From Streptomyces lavendulae subsp. lavendulae (GTDB lineage Bacteria; Actinomycetota; Actinomycetes; Streptomycetales; Streptomycetaceae), in the NCBI RefSeq assembly GCF_002803845.1, contig NZ_CP024985.1, positions 5,715,501 through 5,779,500 of the forward strand: a stretch of DNA of 64,000 nt, given 5' to 3'. Under the pieces are notes generated by a model. That model saw only the letters and a program-made list of their open reading frames with translations. It was not told where the DNA came from and did not search any database. A program made the position numbers and the translations under genes. This document shows positions 8,431 to 16,692 of this stretch, in pieces. How positions within the stretch are numbered: the first letter of the stretch is position 1; every line of letters starts with the position of its first letter.

Positions 8431-10482
8431 ATGGCCCAGGATGTCACCGCTTCGACCGTGGAACCCGGTCCCGGTGCCGAGCACGCCTCCCGGGAGGTGC
8501 TCGTATCGATCGGAGCCCTCCTGCTGGGCCTGCTGATCGCCGCCCTCGACCAGACCATCGTCTCCACCGCGCTGCCCACCATCGTCAGCGAGCTGGGCGG
8601 CATGGAGCACCTGTCCTGGGTGGTCACCGCCTACATGCTGGCCTCCACCGCGGCCACCCCACTGTGGGGCAAGCTCGGCGACCAGTACGGGCGCAAGAAG
8701 CTCTTCCAGTACGCCATCGTGCTCTTCCTGATCGGCTCCGCGCTCTGCGGCCTCGCCCAGAACATGCCCCAGCTCATCGGGTTCCGCGCCCTCCAGGGAC
8801 TCGGCGGAGGCGGGCTGATGGTGCTCTCGATGGCGATCGTCGGTGACATCGTCCCGCCGCGCGAACGCGGCAAGTACCAGGGTCTCTTCGGCGCCGTCTT
8901 CGGTGCGACCAGCGTCCTGGGGCCGCTGCTGGGCGGCCTGTTCGTGGACCACCTGACCTGGCGGTGGGTCTTCTACATCAACCTCCCCATCGGGCTTGTC
9001 GCCCTCGTCGTCATCGCCGCGGTCCTGCGGATCCCGGCCCGTTCCTCGAAGCACACCATCGACTACCTCGGCACCGCGCTCATCGCCTCCGTCGCGACCT
9101 GCCTCGTGCTGGTCGCCTCCCTCGGCGGCACCACCTGGGCCTGGGCGTCGAGCCAGATCATCGGACTCGCCGTCCTCGGCGCGGTGCTCCTCGTCGCCTT
9201 CGTCCTCGTCGAGCGGCGGGCCGCCGAACCCGTGCTGCCGCTGAAGCTGTTCCGCATCCGCACCTTCACCCTCTGCTCGGTGATCAGTTTCATCGTCGGT
9301 TTCGCGATGTTCGGCGCGATGGTCTACCTGCCGACCTTCCTCCAGATCGTGCGGGGCGTCTCGCCGACCATGTCGGGCGTCCACATGCTGCCGATGGTCT
9401 TCGGCCTCCTGATCGCCTCCACCGTCTCCGGTCAGATCGTCAGCCGCACCGGGCGGTGGAAGGTCTTCCCGATTGCCGGCACCGGTGTCACCGCGATCGG
9501 ACTGCTGCTCCTGCACCAGCTGGAACGCACCAGCTCCGACTGGCAGATGGGCGCCTCCTTCTTCGTCTTCGGCGCGGGCCTCGGTCTGGTCATGCAGGTC
9601 CTCGTCCTCGTCGTGCAGAACTCGGTCGGCTACGAGGACCTCGGCGTCGCCACCTCCGGTGCCACCTTCTTCCGCTCCATCGGCGCTTCCTTCGGCGTCG
9701 CCATCTTCGGCACGATCTTCACCAACCGGCTCGGCGACCAGCTCACCGCCGCCCTCGCCGGGGTCCCCCTGCCCTCCGGGGCGAGCGTGCAGCAACTGGA
9801 GGCGGACCCGCGGGCCATCGGCGCGCTCCCGGCGAACCTGCGGCCCACCGTGCTCGACGCCTACTCCACGGCCATCACCGACGTCTTCCTCTACGCCGTA
9901 CCCGTGGTGCTGGTCGCCTTCGTGATCTCCTGGTTCCTGAAGGAGGACAAGCTCCGCGGCTCCGTCACCGCGCCCGACGTGACGGAGACCCTCGCCTCCA
10001 ACCCCGTCGAGCGCTCCTCACGCGACGAGGTCGCCCGCGCGCTGTGCGTGCTGGGCAGCCGTGAGGGCCGCCGCCACGTCTACGAGAAGATCACCGACAA
10101 GGCGGGCTACGACCTGCTCCCCGCCGCCAGCTGGCTGCTGCTGCGGATCAACAAGTACGGCTCCGCCGACCCGGCCGAACTCGCGGAACGCACCGGCATA
10201 CCCCTCAAGGCCATCACCGACGCCGGCCGCCAGACCGAGGAACGCCGCCTCGCGGTCCGCGAGGGCGTCTCGCTGGTCCTGACCGACCGGGGACGGGAGG
10301 CCGCGGCCCGGCTCGCCGCCGCCCGGCAGGAGTCCCTCGCCGAGCTGCTGGGCGACTGGTGGGGCCCCGAGCGCCCCACCGACCTGACCGAACTCGTCGA
10401 GGAGATCAACCGGGAGCTGTGCGGCTCCGACGCCGAGGAGCCCTACGACACCCTTCCGCGCCGGGACCACGCCGCCCCCTGA
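8431..10482 (+). CDS. MFS drug exporter (DHA2/EmrB-QacA type) fused to a MarR-like domain
   Basis: 683 residues from an ATG at 8431 with GAGGAGG 6 bases upstream. The first 525 residues form a 14-helix DHA2 transporter. Motif C-like and antiporter motifs are visible: ALDQTIVSTALPTI in helix 1, GKLGDQYGRKKLF (motif A) and RALQGLGGGGLM (motif B). About 160 residues follow the last helix and contain a winged-helix block (YDLLPAASWLLLRINKYGSADPAELAERTG...LTDRGREAAARL) of MarR type. Such fusions occur in actinomycetes and may let the exporter sense substrate through its tail, which is inference. Confidence 0.9.
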   Translation: MAQDVTASTVEPGPGAEHASREVLVSIGALLLGLLIAALDQTIVSTALPTIVSELGGMEHLSWVVTAYMLASTAATPLWGKLGDQYGRKKLFQYAIVLFLIGSALCGLAQNMPQLIGFRALQGLGGGGLMVLSMAIVGDIVPPRERGKYQGLFGAVFGATSVLGPLLGGLFVDHLTWRWVFYINLPIGLVALVVIAAVLRIPARSSKHTIDYLGTALIASVATCLVLVASLGGTTWAWASSQIIGLAVLGAVLLVAFVLVERRAAEPVLPLKLFRIRTFTLCSVISFIVGFAMFGAMVYLPTFLQIVRGVSPTMSGVHMLPMVFGLLIASTVSGQIVSRTGRWKVFPIAGTGVTAIGLLLLHQLERTSSDWQMGASFFVFGAGLGLVMQVLVLVVQNSVGYEDLGVATSGATFFRSIGASFGVAIFGTIFTNRLGDQLTAALAGVPLPSGASVQQLEADPRAIGALPANLRPTVLDAYSTAITDVFLYAVPVVLVAFVISWFLKEDKLRGSVTAPDVTETLASNPVERSSRDEVARALCVLGSREGRRHVYEKITDKAGYDLLPAASWLLLRINKYGSADPAELAERTGIPLKAITDAGRQTEERRLAVREGVSLVLTDRGREAAARLAAARQESLAELLGDWWGPERPTDLTELVEEINRELCGSDAEEPYDTLPRRDHAAP

Positions 10483-10520
10483 CGGGCCCGTACGCGTCCC
10501 CGGGCCGGTGCCGCGGCGGC

Positions 10521-11036
10521 TCAGCCCAGGGGCTTCTCGAACCAGTGCTGGGCGTACGGCCCGGAGTTGTACGCCGGTATCTCGCGGTACCCGTGACGCG
10601 CGTACAGGGCGCGGGCCTCCACCAGGTCACTGCGGGTGTCCAGGCGCACCCGCCCCGCGCCCAGCGCACGGGCCTCCTCCTCCAGCGCGCCGAGCAGGGC
10701 CGCCCCGCCGCCGGTGCCGCGGGCCCTCGGGTCGACGTAGACCCGCGTGAGCTCGGCGGTGGCCGGGTCGAGCAGGCGTATGCCGCCGCAGGCCAGGGGC
10801 CGCCCGTCGAGCCGGCCGACCACGAACTGCCCCGTGGGCGGGACGAGGGCGTCGGCCGGATCGTCCGCCAGCCCCTCGTCGACCTCGGCCTCGGTGGCAG
10901 GCCGGTCCCAGTACCGTCCGGCGACCTCCGCGTAGTAGGCGCGGCGCAGGGCGGTGGCATCCGGCGTGCCGAAGGGCTCCGCCGTGACCTCCCACCCGGT
11001 GGTGGCCGGCGCTTCGATGATCAGGTTCTTGTCCAT
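10521..11036 (-). CDS. GNAT-family N-acetyltransferase
   Basis: 171 residues. The acetyl-CoA-binding signature RVYVDPRARGTGGGAALLGALEEEARALG (R/Q-x-x-G-x-G/A) sits in the middle. It is followed by RLDTRSDLVEARALYARHGYREI and a closing WFEKPLG, the usual beta6-beta7 end. N-terminal residues (about 1-25) are poorly conserved and the true start could be a few codons later. The acceptor substrate is not predictable. Confidence 0.88.
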   Translation of the reverse strand: MDKNLIIEAPATTGWEVTAEPFGTPDATALRRAYYAEVAGRYWDRPATEAEVDEGLADDPADALVPPTGQFVVGRLDGRPLACGGIRLLDPATAELTRVYVDPRARGTGGGAALLGALEEEARALGAGRVRLDTRSDLVEARALYARHGYREIPAYNSGPYAQHWFEKPLG

Positions 11037-11164
11037 GGCGTCAGTGTGGAGCGTCTCCCGCCCTCCCCGCGTGGAATATCCACAGCCACGGGCCGATGAT
11101 GAGGAAAGGTGTAAATAGGACTGGCGGGTGGCGGGGGACCGCGTCGACGGAGGATGTGAACGGT

Positions 11165-11560
11165 ATGTCGGAGCATCCGGACTGTGCCCTGATCCGCCGC
11201 GGCTACGAGGCCTTCGGCAAGGGCGACATGGACACCCTGGGCACCCTGATGACGGCCGACGTCATCCACCACATGCCCGGCAGCAGCCCCCTGGCAGGGC
11301 ACCACAAGGGCCGCGAGGCCGTCCTCGACCTCTACCGGCGCCTCGGCGAGGAGACCAACGGCACCTTCCGGGTCCGCCTGGAGAGGGTCCTGGTCGACGG
11401 CCGGGGCCATGCGATGGCCTTCCACATGGCCCAGGGCGACCGCGGCGACCGGGGCATCGAGATCCACGAGGGCCTCTTCTTCACCATCGTCGGCGGCAAG
11501 ATCACCGACATCGACCAGTGCACCCAGGACATCGACGAGAGCGACGCCTTCTGGAGCTGA
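11165..11560 (+). CDS. SnoaL/NTF2-like protein
   Basis: 131 residues from an ATG at 11165. GGAGG lies 11 bases upstream, and an in-frame GTG at 11156 is too close to it. The sequence DCALIRRGYEAFGKGDMDTLGTLMTADVIHHMPGSSPLAGHHKGREAVLDLYRRLGEE follows the SnoaL polyketide-cyclase-like pattern: a cone-shaped alpha+beta barrel with a WH/HHMPG edge. These proteins act as small isomerases, hydrolases or ligand binders. No operon partner is present. Confidence 0.8.
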   Translation: MSEHPDCALIRRGYEAFGKGDMDTLGTLMTADVIHHMPGSSPLAGHHKGREAVLDLYRRLGEETNGTFRVRLERVLVDGRGHAMAFHMAQGDRGDRGIEIHEGLFFTIVGGKITDIDQCTQDIDESDAFWS

Positions 11561-11648
11561 GCCCCTTGTCCCGCAAGGGCGGATCCCCGTGGGGCCCGAG
11601 GAGGCACGCCGCCCCGGGTCCCACGCACGTCAGCGGCGGATCACAGCA

Positions 11649-11990
11649 TCACGCCTGCTTCGGAGCCGCCTGCTGCACGACCTCGAACGACCACACCTGG
11701 GACCCGGAGGCCGCGGGCTTCGGCCGCTCGCCGCCGCCGGCCCCGGCACCCGCGCCACCCTGGTGCGCGGCCTTCATCGGCCCCTCCATCCACGCCTGGA
11801 AGTCCTCCTCGGAGCGCCAGCGCGTGTACACGAGGTACTGGTCGGTGCCCTCGATCGGCCGGAGCAGCTCGAACCACTCGAAGCCGTCCGAACCCTCCAC
11901 GGCCCCCGCCCGCGAGGCGAAGCGCTGCTCCAGGACTTCCCGCTGGTCGGCGGGGACGGTCAGTGCGTTGATCTTTACCACGCTGGGCAC
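11649..11990 (-). CDS. Antibiotic biosynthesis monooxygenase (ABM) domain protein
   Basis: 113 residues from a GTG at 11990 preceded by GAGAGG. VVKINALTVPADQREVLEQRFASRAGAVEGSDGFEWFELLRP and YLVYTRWRSEEDFQAWMEGPMKAAH form a dimeric ferredoxin-like ABM fold. Members include MhuD/IsdG-like heme oxygenases and quinone-forming monooxygenases. Residue 67-ish W (RWRSEEDF) and the pattern ending in H resemble the mycobacterial MhuD/Rv3592 subgroup, but I could not confirm the heme ligands. A Gly-Ala-rich insert (GGAGAGAGGGE) sits near the C-terminus. Confidence 0.8.
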   Translation of the reverse strand: MPSVVKINALTVPADQREVLEQRFASRAGAVEGSDGFEWFELLRPIEGTDQYLVYTRWRSEEDFQAWMEGPMKAAHQGGAGAGAGGGERPKPAASGSQVWSFEVVQQAAPKQA

Positions 11991-12069
11991 AAGACACCTC
12001 TCAGGGAACACGGGCCGGGCACCGCGCCTGGCCTTGACCACGTGCGAGCAGTCTCCTACATCCGCCGGT

Positions 12070-12402
12070 TCAGCCGATGATCCGGACCGACTGGGGGCCA
12101 CCGATATGCGACCGGCCCTCCCCGGGGCCGATCGTGGTGACGCGGGTCTGGCAGGCCGTGCCGAGGTAGATGGTCATCCTCTTGTCCGTCTCGTCGACGA
12201 TCAGATCCGCCCGGACCTGGAGGGCGAGACAGACGTTGTCCGGTGGGTTGACGATCCGGAATTCGTTCTGGTTGACGTCGAAATACCGGATCGAGCCCGT
12301 GGCGGCCTGCGCGTTGGTGGCCAGGCCCGTGGCGAGCACGGCCGCCGCGCCGACGGTGAGACCGATCCTGGCGAGGCGTGAGAGCGCGTGGCGGATATGC
12401 AT
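12070..12402 (-). CDS. Small secreted protein of unknown function
   Basis: 110 residues. The signal peptide (RLARIGLTVGAAAVLATGLATNAQAA) has an AQA-A cleavage site, leaving a mature chain of about 75 residues. That chain has two Cys (NVCLALQV and GTACQTR), likely a disulfide, and a beta-rich pattern. I recognise no family. The upstream region (12403-12697) is unusually A/T-rich for this genome around 12400-12510 and probably carries its promoter. Confidence 0.7.
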   Translation of the reverse strand: MHIRHALSRLARIGLTVGAAAVLATGLATNAQAATGSIRYFDVNQNEFRIVNPPDNVCLALQVRADLIVDETDKRMTIYLGTACQTRVTTIGPGEGRSHIGGPQSVRIIG

Positions 12403-12697
12403 AAATTGAATCCGTTCCTGATGGGTGGTGTTCGGGCGGCTCCACGTTCACACGTCAGTTCTCGTCTCGATATCCCCTTCACTCGAACGCGGCAAGGAAA
12501 ATCGTTCGGCCATTCGCCCAATGGGTGGGGAGCATCAATCCCGCTCCGGAAGCCGCTCTCCCTTCGCGATGCCCGGGCACGCCGCCCCGGAGAACCCGCG
12601 GGGGATATCGTCGTGCCCGGCAGGGATCCGGTGCATCGGGCGCGGCGGTCGGGTGAAGTCGAGGTTGCGGTCGACAGGGGCGGGAGGACGGCGAGGC
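12403..12697. other. Intergenic region between divergent genes, no gene seen
   Basis: About 295 bp between the divergent small secreted protein gene and the GT87-PAP2 gene. Several frames run through it but none has a ribosome site or protein-like composition. It should hold both promoters. No clear repeat was found. Confidence 0.5.
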
Positions 12698-14752
12698 GTG
12701 GCTGACGCGGCGGAGCACGGCGGGGCCGACGGACATGCCGGGGTCATAGGCGGTAGCGGCGCCGACAGCGGCAGACTCGGGGCCGCGCGCCTCCTGCTGT
12801 GGGCGCTGGCGGCCGTGCTCGGCGTCAGGCAGGCCGCCGCCGTACTGAGCGTGCCGCCCGGCGAGTGGCTCAGCGGCCTGCACCTCCCCGGCGCCCCCGG
12901 CGGCCTGCCCGGCACGCTCTACGACGCCGGCCGGTTCACCGGCACCCCCTTCGCCGGACTCGTCCTCAAACCGCTGGTCGGCCTGGCCACGCCCTCCCTG
13001 GAAGTGGCCTGGACCTGCGTGACCCTGCTGTCCGTCGCCGCGATCGGGCTCGTCGCCGCACGCGGCCTGCCCGACCCCGTCCCCCGGCGCACCGCCCTGC
13101 TCGCCGCGCCCGTGCTGGTCGCGCTGATGATGGTCTCGCTGCCCGTCCGCGAGGCCGCCTCGCCCGGTCAGGCCGCCGTGCTGCCCGTGCTGCTGGTGCT
13201 GCTCGCGTTCTTCCGGGTGCCCGGGGAGCGCCCCGCCGGGTTCCTCGTCGGGCTCGCCGCGGCCCTCCAGCCGGCCCTGCTGCTGTTCGCCCCGCTGCTG
13301 TGGCTGACCGGACGCCGCCCCACCGCCCAGGCAGCCGCCCTGACCTTCGCCGGAGCCACCGCGCTGTCCTGGGCGTCACTGCCGCGCGACTCGTGGACGT
13401 ACTGGGTCGAGCACCTCGCCGGCTCCGGCCTCGGCGGCGCCCCCGACGGGCCCGCCAACCAGTCCCTCCACGGCGCCCTGCTGCGCCTCGGCCTCAGCGG
13501 CCCCACCGAGATCGTCCTCTACGCCGCCCTCGCCGCCGCGGTCGCCTGCGTCGGCCTGCGCCGCGCGGCCCGCTACGCCCGCGACGGCCAGCTGCTGCTC
13601 GCCGTCGCCGTCACCGGCTGCGTCGCCGTCGCCGTGTCCCCGGACGGGTGGCGCCACCAGATGCTGTGGGTGCTGCTCGCCGTGGCCGGCCGGGTGGGCG
13701 AGCGGGCCGCCGACCGGCGGGTGTGGCCGGTGGCCGTGGTGCTCGCGATGACCCTGCCGAGCGCCGTGCTGCTGCCCAACATGGCCGCGCTGGCCCCCGT
13801 ACGGGACAACGTGCCGCTCCTCGCGGCCCTCGCGGCGGCCTGCGCCGTGCCGTTCCTGCCGCGCTCGTCCCCGTACTGGCGCGAGCCCGTGCCCACGCTC
13901 TACGGGCGGCCCGCCGCCACGCGGTTCCCGCGCGTCCCGCTGTTGCCGTTCTGGCGCAAGGCGCTCTCCCGCCCCAACCTGCTGCTGGAGCTGCTGCTGA
14001 TACGGGTCGGCTACTCGCTCTACTCGCACATCCGGGCCGCCGCCCCCGCGAGCCGGTCCGTCGCCGAGGCCAACGGCGGCCGGATCCACGCGATCGAGCA
14101 GGCACTCGGCATCGACATCGAACGCGCCGTCAACCGGGCCGTGGTGGACACGCCCTGGCTGGAGGCGTTCTTCAACTTCTACTACACCTCCTTCCACTTC
14201 GTGGTGCCGCTGGCCGTCCTCGCCGTCCTGTACCGGCGCAGCCCGGGGGACTACCGCTGGGCGCGGGCCTCGCTGGGGCTCGCCACCGTGATCGCCCTGG
14301 CCGGCTTCTGGCTGTACCCGCTGGCCCCGCCGCGGCTCATGCCGGACCTCGGTTTCGTCGACACCGTGCACGGCGTCCAGGACCTCGCGAACCCCTCGTA
14401 CGGGGCGATGACCGCGATCTCCAACCAGTACGCGGCGATGCCCTCGCTGCACTTCGGCTGGTCGCTGTGGTGCGGGACGGTGATCGTGGTGCTCGCGCCC
14501 AGGGGTTGGCAGAAGCTGCTCGGCGCGCTCCACCCGCTGATCACGGTCTGCGCGATCGTGGCCACCGCGAACCACTGGGTCCTGGACGCGGTCGGCGGCG
14601 CGCTGGTCGTCGGCGCCGGGTTCGGGCTGGTCCACCTGCTGTCCGGGCCGCGCGGGGTCCAGGTCAGCCTGCCCCTGCCGGGACAGCGCGCGGAGGCCGA
14701 GGCGGAGGCCGGGCGGCCGCTACGCGCACCCGCCCGCTCGGGGCGCGCCTGA
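12698..14752 (+). CDS. GT87-like glycosyltransferase fused to a PAP2/AUR1-type phosphatase domain
   Basis: 684 residues from a GTG at 12698 preceded by GGGAGG. Residues 1-390 are a polytopic membrane region of GT87 (DUF2029, PimE-like mannosyltransferase) character: GTLYDAGRFTGTPFAGL, PVREAASPGQAAVLPVLLVLL and ALQPALLLFAPLLW. The second half carries a PAP2_3 domain with NFYYTSFHFVVPL, NQYAAMPSLHFGWSLW and ANHWVLDAVGGALVV, which supply the two catalytic His residues. One chain thus joins lipid-linked sugar transfer with a phosphatase/phosphotransferase on the other membrane face. The last 33 bp overlap the convergent regulator gene. Confidence 0.82.
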   Translation: MADAAEHGGADGHAGVIGGSGADSGRLGAARLLLWALAAVLGVRQAAAVLSVPPGEWLSGLHLPGAPGGLPGTLYDAGRFTGTPFAGLVLKPLVGLATPSLEVAWTCVTLLSVAAIGLVAARGLPDPVPRRTALLAAPVLVALMMVSLPVREAASPGQAAVLPVLLVLLAFFRVPGERPAGFLVGLAAALQPALLLFAPLLWLTGRRPTAQAAALTFAGATALSWASLPRDSWTYWVEHLAGSGLGGAPDGPANQSLHGALLRLGLSGPTEIVLYAALAAAVACVGLRRAARYARDGQLLLAVAVTGCVAVAVSPDGWRHQMLWVLLAVAGRVGERAADRRVWPVAVVLAMTLPSAVLLPNMAALAPVRDNVPLLAALAAACAVPFLPRSSPYWREPVPTLYGRPAATRFPRVPLLPFWRKALSRPNLLLELLLIRVGYSLYSHIRAAAPASRSVAEANGGRIHAIEQALGIDIERAVNRAVVDTPWLEAFFNFYYTSFHFVVPLAVLAVLYRRSPGDYRWARASLGLATVIALAGFWLYPLAPPRLMPDLGFVDTVHGVQDLANPSYGAMTAISNQYAAMPSLHFGWSLWCGTVIVVLAPRGWQKLLGALHPLITVCAIVATANHWVLDAVGGALVVGAGFGLVHLLSGPRGVQVSLPLPGQRAEAEAEAGRPLRAPARSGRA

Positions 14753-15709
14753 GACCGGGCGCCGCCCCGGCCCGCCCCCCGAGCGGCGGCGCAGCAGCGC
14801 GCGCAGCGGGCCCGGGCTCTCGTACCCGACCCGCCGGGCCACCGCCGCGAGCGGCAGCGCGGTGGTGCGCAGCAGGTGTTCGGCCTGTTCCACGCGCAGG
14901 TCCTGGACCAGGCGGATCGGGGAGCAGCCGAGGGTGCGGGCCATCGTGCGCTGGAGGGTGCGCTCGCTGACGCCCAGGTCGCGGGCGGCTTCGGCGATGG
15001 ACAGGGGTTCGGCGATCCGGGCCCGCGCCCACTGCTCGAAGGCGGCGACCAGCGGGTCGTGACGGGCCATCGCGCCGGGGATCGCGTACGCGGCCTGCGA
15101 GGCCCGGTCGTCCACCACCAGGTAGTGCCGCACGAGGTCGGCCAGGGCCGGGCTGCGCATCCCGACGACGGACAGCGCCAGGTCGAGGTGGCTGAACGCG
15201 GCGCCCGCCGTGGTGACCCCGTCCGAGGTCGTGACCATCCGGGCCTCCTCCAGCGTCACCCGGCGGTAGCGGTCGCGGAAGACGGGAGCGAGCCACCAGC
15301 TCGTCGTGGCCCGCAGCCCGTCCAGCACTCCGGACTCCGCGAGCAGGAACGTTCCCGTACAGGAGGAGGCGAGCGGGGTGCGGCGCTCGCGGGCCCCGGC
15401 GAGCAGCCGGCGCGCGGAGCGGTGCGCGGGCGAGGCCACCGTTTCCAGCAGGGCCGCGGGGCGGCGCTCCATGAGGGCGGGCAGCACGAGGAGACCGGCG
15501 TCGAGCGCGGTGGAGGCGGGTTCGGTGTCGATCCGGTGCCCGAGCCCCGTACGGACCCGCCGGCGCACGCCGACGGTGTGGATCTCGAACGCCGGGGGCG
15601 CGGCTCCGGCGAGTTGCCCGCGCAGGGCGTTCGCGCAGTGCAGTACGTCCAGGACGGCCGAGATCCCGGAGTCGAAGACCCCGTCGAGGGCCAGTACGGC
15701 GATTTTCAC
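14720..15709 (-). CDS. GlxA-type transcriptional regulator (DJ-1/PfpI domain plus AraC HTH)
   Basis: 329 residues. Residues 1-185 form a class-I glutamine-amidotransferase/DJ-1-like domain, including ASSCTGTFLLAESGVLDG with the nucleophile-elbow Cys and a WWLAPVF helix. Residues 215-310 form an AraC HTH: EPLSIAEAARDLGVSERTLQRTMARTLGCSPIRLVQDLRVEQAEHLL and the second motif VARRVGYESPGPLRALLRRR. Such regulators usually activate neighbouring catabolic genes on sensing a metabolite. The overlapping convergent neighbour is not an obvious target. Confidence 0.88.
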   Translation of the reverse strand: MKIAVLALDGVFDSGISAVLDVLHCANALRGQLAGAAPPAFEIHTVGVRRRVRTGLGHRIDTEPASTALDAGLLVLPALMERRPAALLETVASPAHRSARRLLAGARERRTPLASSCTGTFLLAESGVLDGLRATTSWWLAPVFRDRYRRVTLEEARMVTTSDGVTTAGAAFSHLDLALSVVGMRSPALADLVRHYLVVDDRASQAAYAIPGAMARHDPLVAAFEQWARARIAEPLSIAEAARDLGVSERTLQRTMARTLGCSPIRLVQDLRVEQAEHLLRTTALPLAAVARRVGYESPGPLRALLRRRSGGGPGRRPVSGAPRAGGCA

Positions 15710-15812
15710 GGGGGTCAGCCTACGGTCGCCGGGCCCGGACGGGTGCTGTCGGAAGTGATGCGGATGCTGCCGGATCCGTCACTCGTGCGCGCGCCGCGGG
15801 GGTGCCTAGGGT

Positions 15813-15822
15813 CGGTGCCATG
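15813..15822 (+). promoter_or_regulatory. Candidate leaderless promoter of the thioesterase gene
   Basis: No Shine-Dalgarno sequence precedes the ATG at 15820. A TAGGGT -10-like box sits 7 bases before it (about 15807-15812), so the transcript could begin at the start codon. Confidence 0.4.
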
Positions 15823-16341
15823 ACCACGTACGAGAACGCCACCGCCGAGGGCGGGCGCACCCGGACCCACACCTGGCGGCCGCGGCCCGAACCCACCCCG
15901 GAGATCCTGGGCATGAGCGGTCTGGACGTCCTGACGGCGGCCCTGAAGGGCACGCTGCCCGCGGCCTCGATGATGAGCACGCTGGGTTTCCGCCTGACCG
16001 ACGTGGGGGAGGGCTTCGCCGTCTTCGAGGGCGACCCGGGCGACCACCTGCTGAACCCGATGGGCACGGTCCACGGCGGGTTCCTCGCCACCCTGCTGGA
16101 CTCGGCGCTCGGCTCCGCGGTGATGACGCGGCTCCCGGCCGGTACCGCCTACACCACGGTCCAGCTGGGCGTGCACATGATCCGCCCGGTGCTGGCGGAC
16201 ACCCCGCCGCTGCGCTGCGAGGGGACCGCCCTGCACGTCGGCCGGACGACGGCCACCGCGGAGGCGCGCGTCGTGGGCACCCTCGACGGCAAGCTCTACG
16301 CGCACGGTACGACGACCTGCGCGATCCTGCGCACGACCTGA
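15820..16341 (+). CDS. PaaI-type hotdog thioesterase
   Basis: 173 residues. A PaaI/4HBT thioesterase core is visible: LGFRLTDVGEGFAVFEGDPGDHLLNPMGTVHGGFLATLLDSALGSAV, where the N-x-x-G-x-x-H-G-G catalytic block is intact, then TVQLGVHMIRPV and a final HGTTTCAIL strand. It probably hydrolyses an acyl-CoA or aryl-CoA thioester in the cytoplasm. It faces the CYP125 gene across a strong hairpin, but no shared regulation is evident. Confidence 0.87.
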   Translation: MTTYENATAEGGRTRTHTWRPRPEPTPEILGMSGLDVLTAALKGTLPAASMMSTLGFRLTDVGEGFAVFEGDPGDHLLNPMGTVHGGFLATLLDSALGSAVMTRLPAGTAYTTVQLGVHMIRPVLADTPPLRCEGTALHVGRTTATAEARVVGTLDGKLYAHGTTTCAILRTT

Positions 16342-16414
16342 CCCCGGCCCCCGGAAAGGCCCCGGCGGGTACCGCACCCGACCCGGCCCCCGCCCCCGCC
16401 CTGCCGGCGAGCGG

Positions 16415-16524
16415 CGCCCGCAACGGCCCGAAGCGGCGCCCGCAACGGGCCGGAGCCGCGCCCGCAACGGCCCGGAGCCGTGCCCGCAACGGCCCGGAGC
16501 CGTGCCCGCAACGGGCCGAAGGGG
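16415..16524. repeat. Five tandem copies of a 22-bp unit
   Basis: Units begin at 16415, 16437, 16459, 16481 and 16503, each of the form [C/T]GCCCGCAACGG[C/G]CCG[A/G]AG[C/G][C/G]G. Differences are at only a few positions. The array lies between convergent genes, and its last unit runs into the left arm of the terminator hairpin. Confidence 0.9.
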
Positions 16525-16557
16525 CGCCGGGGCAGTGGTGCCCCGGCGCCCCTTCGG
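16516..16557. terminator. 19-bp perfect hairpin, bidirectional terminator
   Basis: Arms 16516-16534 and 16539-16557 (CCGAAGGGGCGCCGGGGCA and its exact complement) with a GTGG loop. It lies between the convergent thioesterase and CYP125 genes, so it can serve both. Confidence 0.85.
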
Positions 16558-16692
16558 TGGATCGCCGCGTCCTTCAGGATCGGGCAGCCGCGGGGATCCC
16601 GCCACTCGGGCGCGGTGTCCCGCACGGCGACCGGCGGACGGCAGGGGCCGGGGCGTGGAAGGTGGACGGTCCCTGCCGCCCTGGATCACGGG

